Positions 29,659-30,807 of a DNA stretch of 30,807 nt are shown one piece after another. Each line of letters begins with the position of its first letter. Position 1 is the stretch's first letter. The notes under the pieces are model-generated. The model was not told where the DNA came from and did not search any database. It saw only the letters and a program-made list of their open reading frames with translations. Source of the DNA: Klebsormidium nitens (lineage: Eukaryota; Streptophyta; Klebsormidiophyceae; Klebsormidiales; Klebsormidiaceae); NCBI GenBank assembly GCA_000708835.1, contig DF237768.1:1-30807 (forward strand), read 5' to 3'. The position numbers and the translations under genes were made by a program.

Positions 29659-30807
29659 CGGGCTATGCAATGCAAAAAGGAAGAGTAGAGCAGGCGAAAG
29701 TCATCCTGCCACCATCCTTATAAGTGCCAGGCTGCCCAGGATTTCCTCTGCGACGTACAGCTTACGTCCTCCTGATGTGATTCACAATCAGAAAGCTGTT
29801 TTTGTGACAAGAGTTAAGTTTGGCGCATTGGCATCCGAGGGTTCAAGCCGGGCTTTTTGACGAAATGACTAATCCGAAGGTAAAGAGCTCCCAGCTCATT
29901 CAGCAAGCTGAGTTTAGGGCATTGTGCAGCTGGGAAGACAATTCTCCTTCGAGACGCTGTAGAGATGATTCGATCGACTCGGCCGTCTTTGTCAACGCGG
30001 CCCGTGGTTGGGGCGAGATCCTCCTAGAAGGCACTGCATTCTATAACGATCGGCAAGCCCACACTATTTCGTCTTAGGAAGCAGACTTGCTATCATTGGC
30101 AACACTCTTTCTCGAGTTACAGACCTGAAAATGCACCTCTTATCCTCCCTCGCTTTTGGCCTAGTATGTTTTCTATCGATCCATCCGCTCACCTTGTCCG
30201 GAATAGCGTTTGGTATCTTCTGGTCTAGAGCGGACCGGCGACCAATAAATGATGACCCGGTCATTTGTTTTTACGTTGCTGTAGAGATGATTCGCTGTCT
30301 TTCTCAACTCGGGGTGATTGGGGACAAGGTCCTGCTAAAAAGCACAGCGTAATTGGCTGAAAATCGGTCCACGGAAATCATTCGTTCGTCCAAGACTTCG
30401 GGGCCCGTTCGGCTTGGACAGACACGGATACGCGCCTTTATCAAGGAGACACGAGAAGAGAAGAAGAGAAGAAAAAGTACGGAAAAGATACGAGATGCTT
30501 GAACGAGGCGGCTTGAACGCCCATTCGAACCACTTTTCAATCTATCACCTAGTTTTCGCGCTTGAACGGCGACTTGAATGTTCGAATGTGCACGGCCTGC
30601 ATCTCAGGAGGGTCTTGTAGCATCCAATGTGCGACTACAATCAGCTCATGTTGCCACTGTACTCGTGCAGGAATTGACTGAAGAGTTTAAGGGCCAGCCA
30701 TTTGGATTGCAAGCGTTTGGTTCGGCTGCTAGGCGCGCGGCTGACTGAGTCGTCATCATTTGGTGATGTATGTATTGCGATTGGCCTCCAATCTCCCCAG
30801 ACTCCGC

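Larger units (their letters stand above)
27076..30807. other. Right end, no assigned gene
   Basis: It contains the open frames at 28585 and 29329, a 119-codon minus-strand frame at 27384-27743, and short frames at 29820-30077 and 30131-30352. None matches a family I know. Confidence 0.6.

Noticed and set aside
29820-29850. TGGCGCATTGG and GGTTCAAGCCG resemble tRNA A and B boxes
   Set aside because: They are only about 7 bp apart, far too close for a tRNA, and no cloverleaf forms.

Overview
This window is eukaryotic nuclear DNA, most likely from a green-lineage organism. The two recognisable proteins read like plant and streptophyte-alga homologues. Genes are split into short exons of 66-274 bp by introns of about 0.44-2.1 kb with GT-AG borders. 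Base composition is near even. The species cannot be fixed from the sequence. No prokaryotic operon, CRISPR array, rRNA gene or convincing tRNA gene was seen.

Layout. Positions 1-2525 hold no recognised exon, only a MITE copy and a hairpin. Positions 2526-13623 (minus strand) hold 13 exons of a secreted or vacuolar class II alpha-mannosidase (GH38). Exon 1 starts at 13623 and carries a signal peptide. About 606 codons can be joined, and roughly 400 C-terminal codons are not visible. Positions 13624-14408 are a 785-bp divergent intergenic region with a cluster of GTAC cores. Positions 14409-17635 (plus strand) hold a complete three-exon gene for a 103-residue ZNF706/At2g23090-like C2H2 zinc-finger protein. 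From 17636 to the right edge no gene could be identified. That part holds degenerate dispersed repeats (three related copies), a second MITE copy with clear terminal inverted repeats, a GC-rich tandem repeat, a G-quadruplex/hairpin cluster and a few anonymous open frames.

The most striking observation is that both genes, on opposite strands, carry tandem partial duplications of intron-exon junctions. Each extra copy contains an AG acceptor and the first part of an exon, lies in the intron just upstream, and is followed by the single complete exon. This is seen at mannosidase exons 4, 5, 7, 10 and 13 and at zinc-finger exon 2, with one to four extra copies each. No matching duplication of donor sites was seen. 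At exon 7 the acceptor expected from homology reads AA instead of AG. The duplicated acceptor 147 bp upstream is intact, and the sequence between is open and in frame, so splicing may have been rerouted through the duplicate, adding 49 residues.

The two genes share an intergenic region but no obvious pathway. The mannosidase would trim N-glycans or free oligomannosides in the vacuole or lysosome. The zinc-finger protein is small, basic and probably nuclear or cytosolic.
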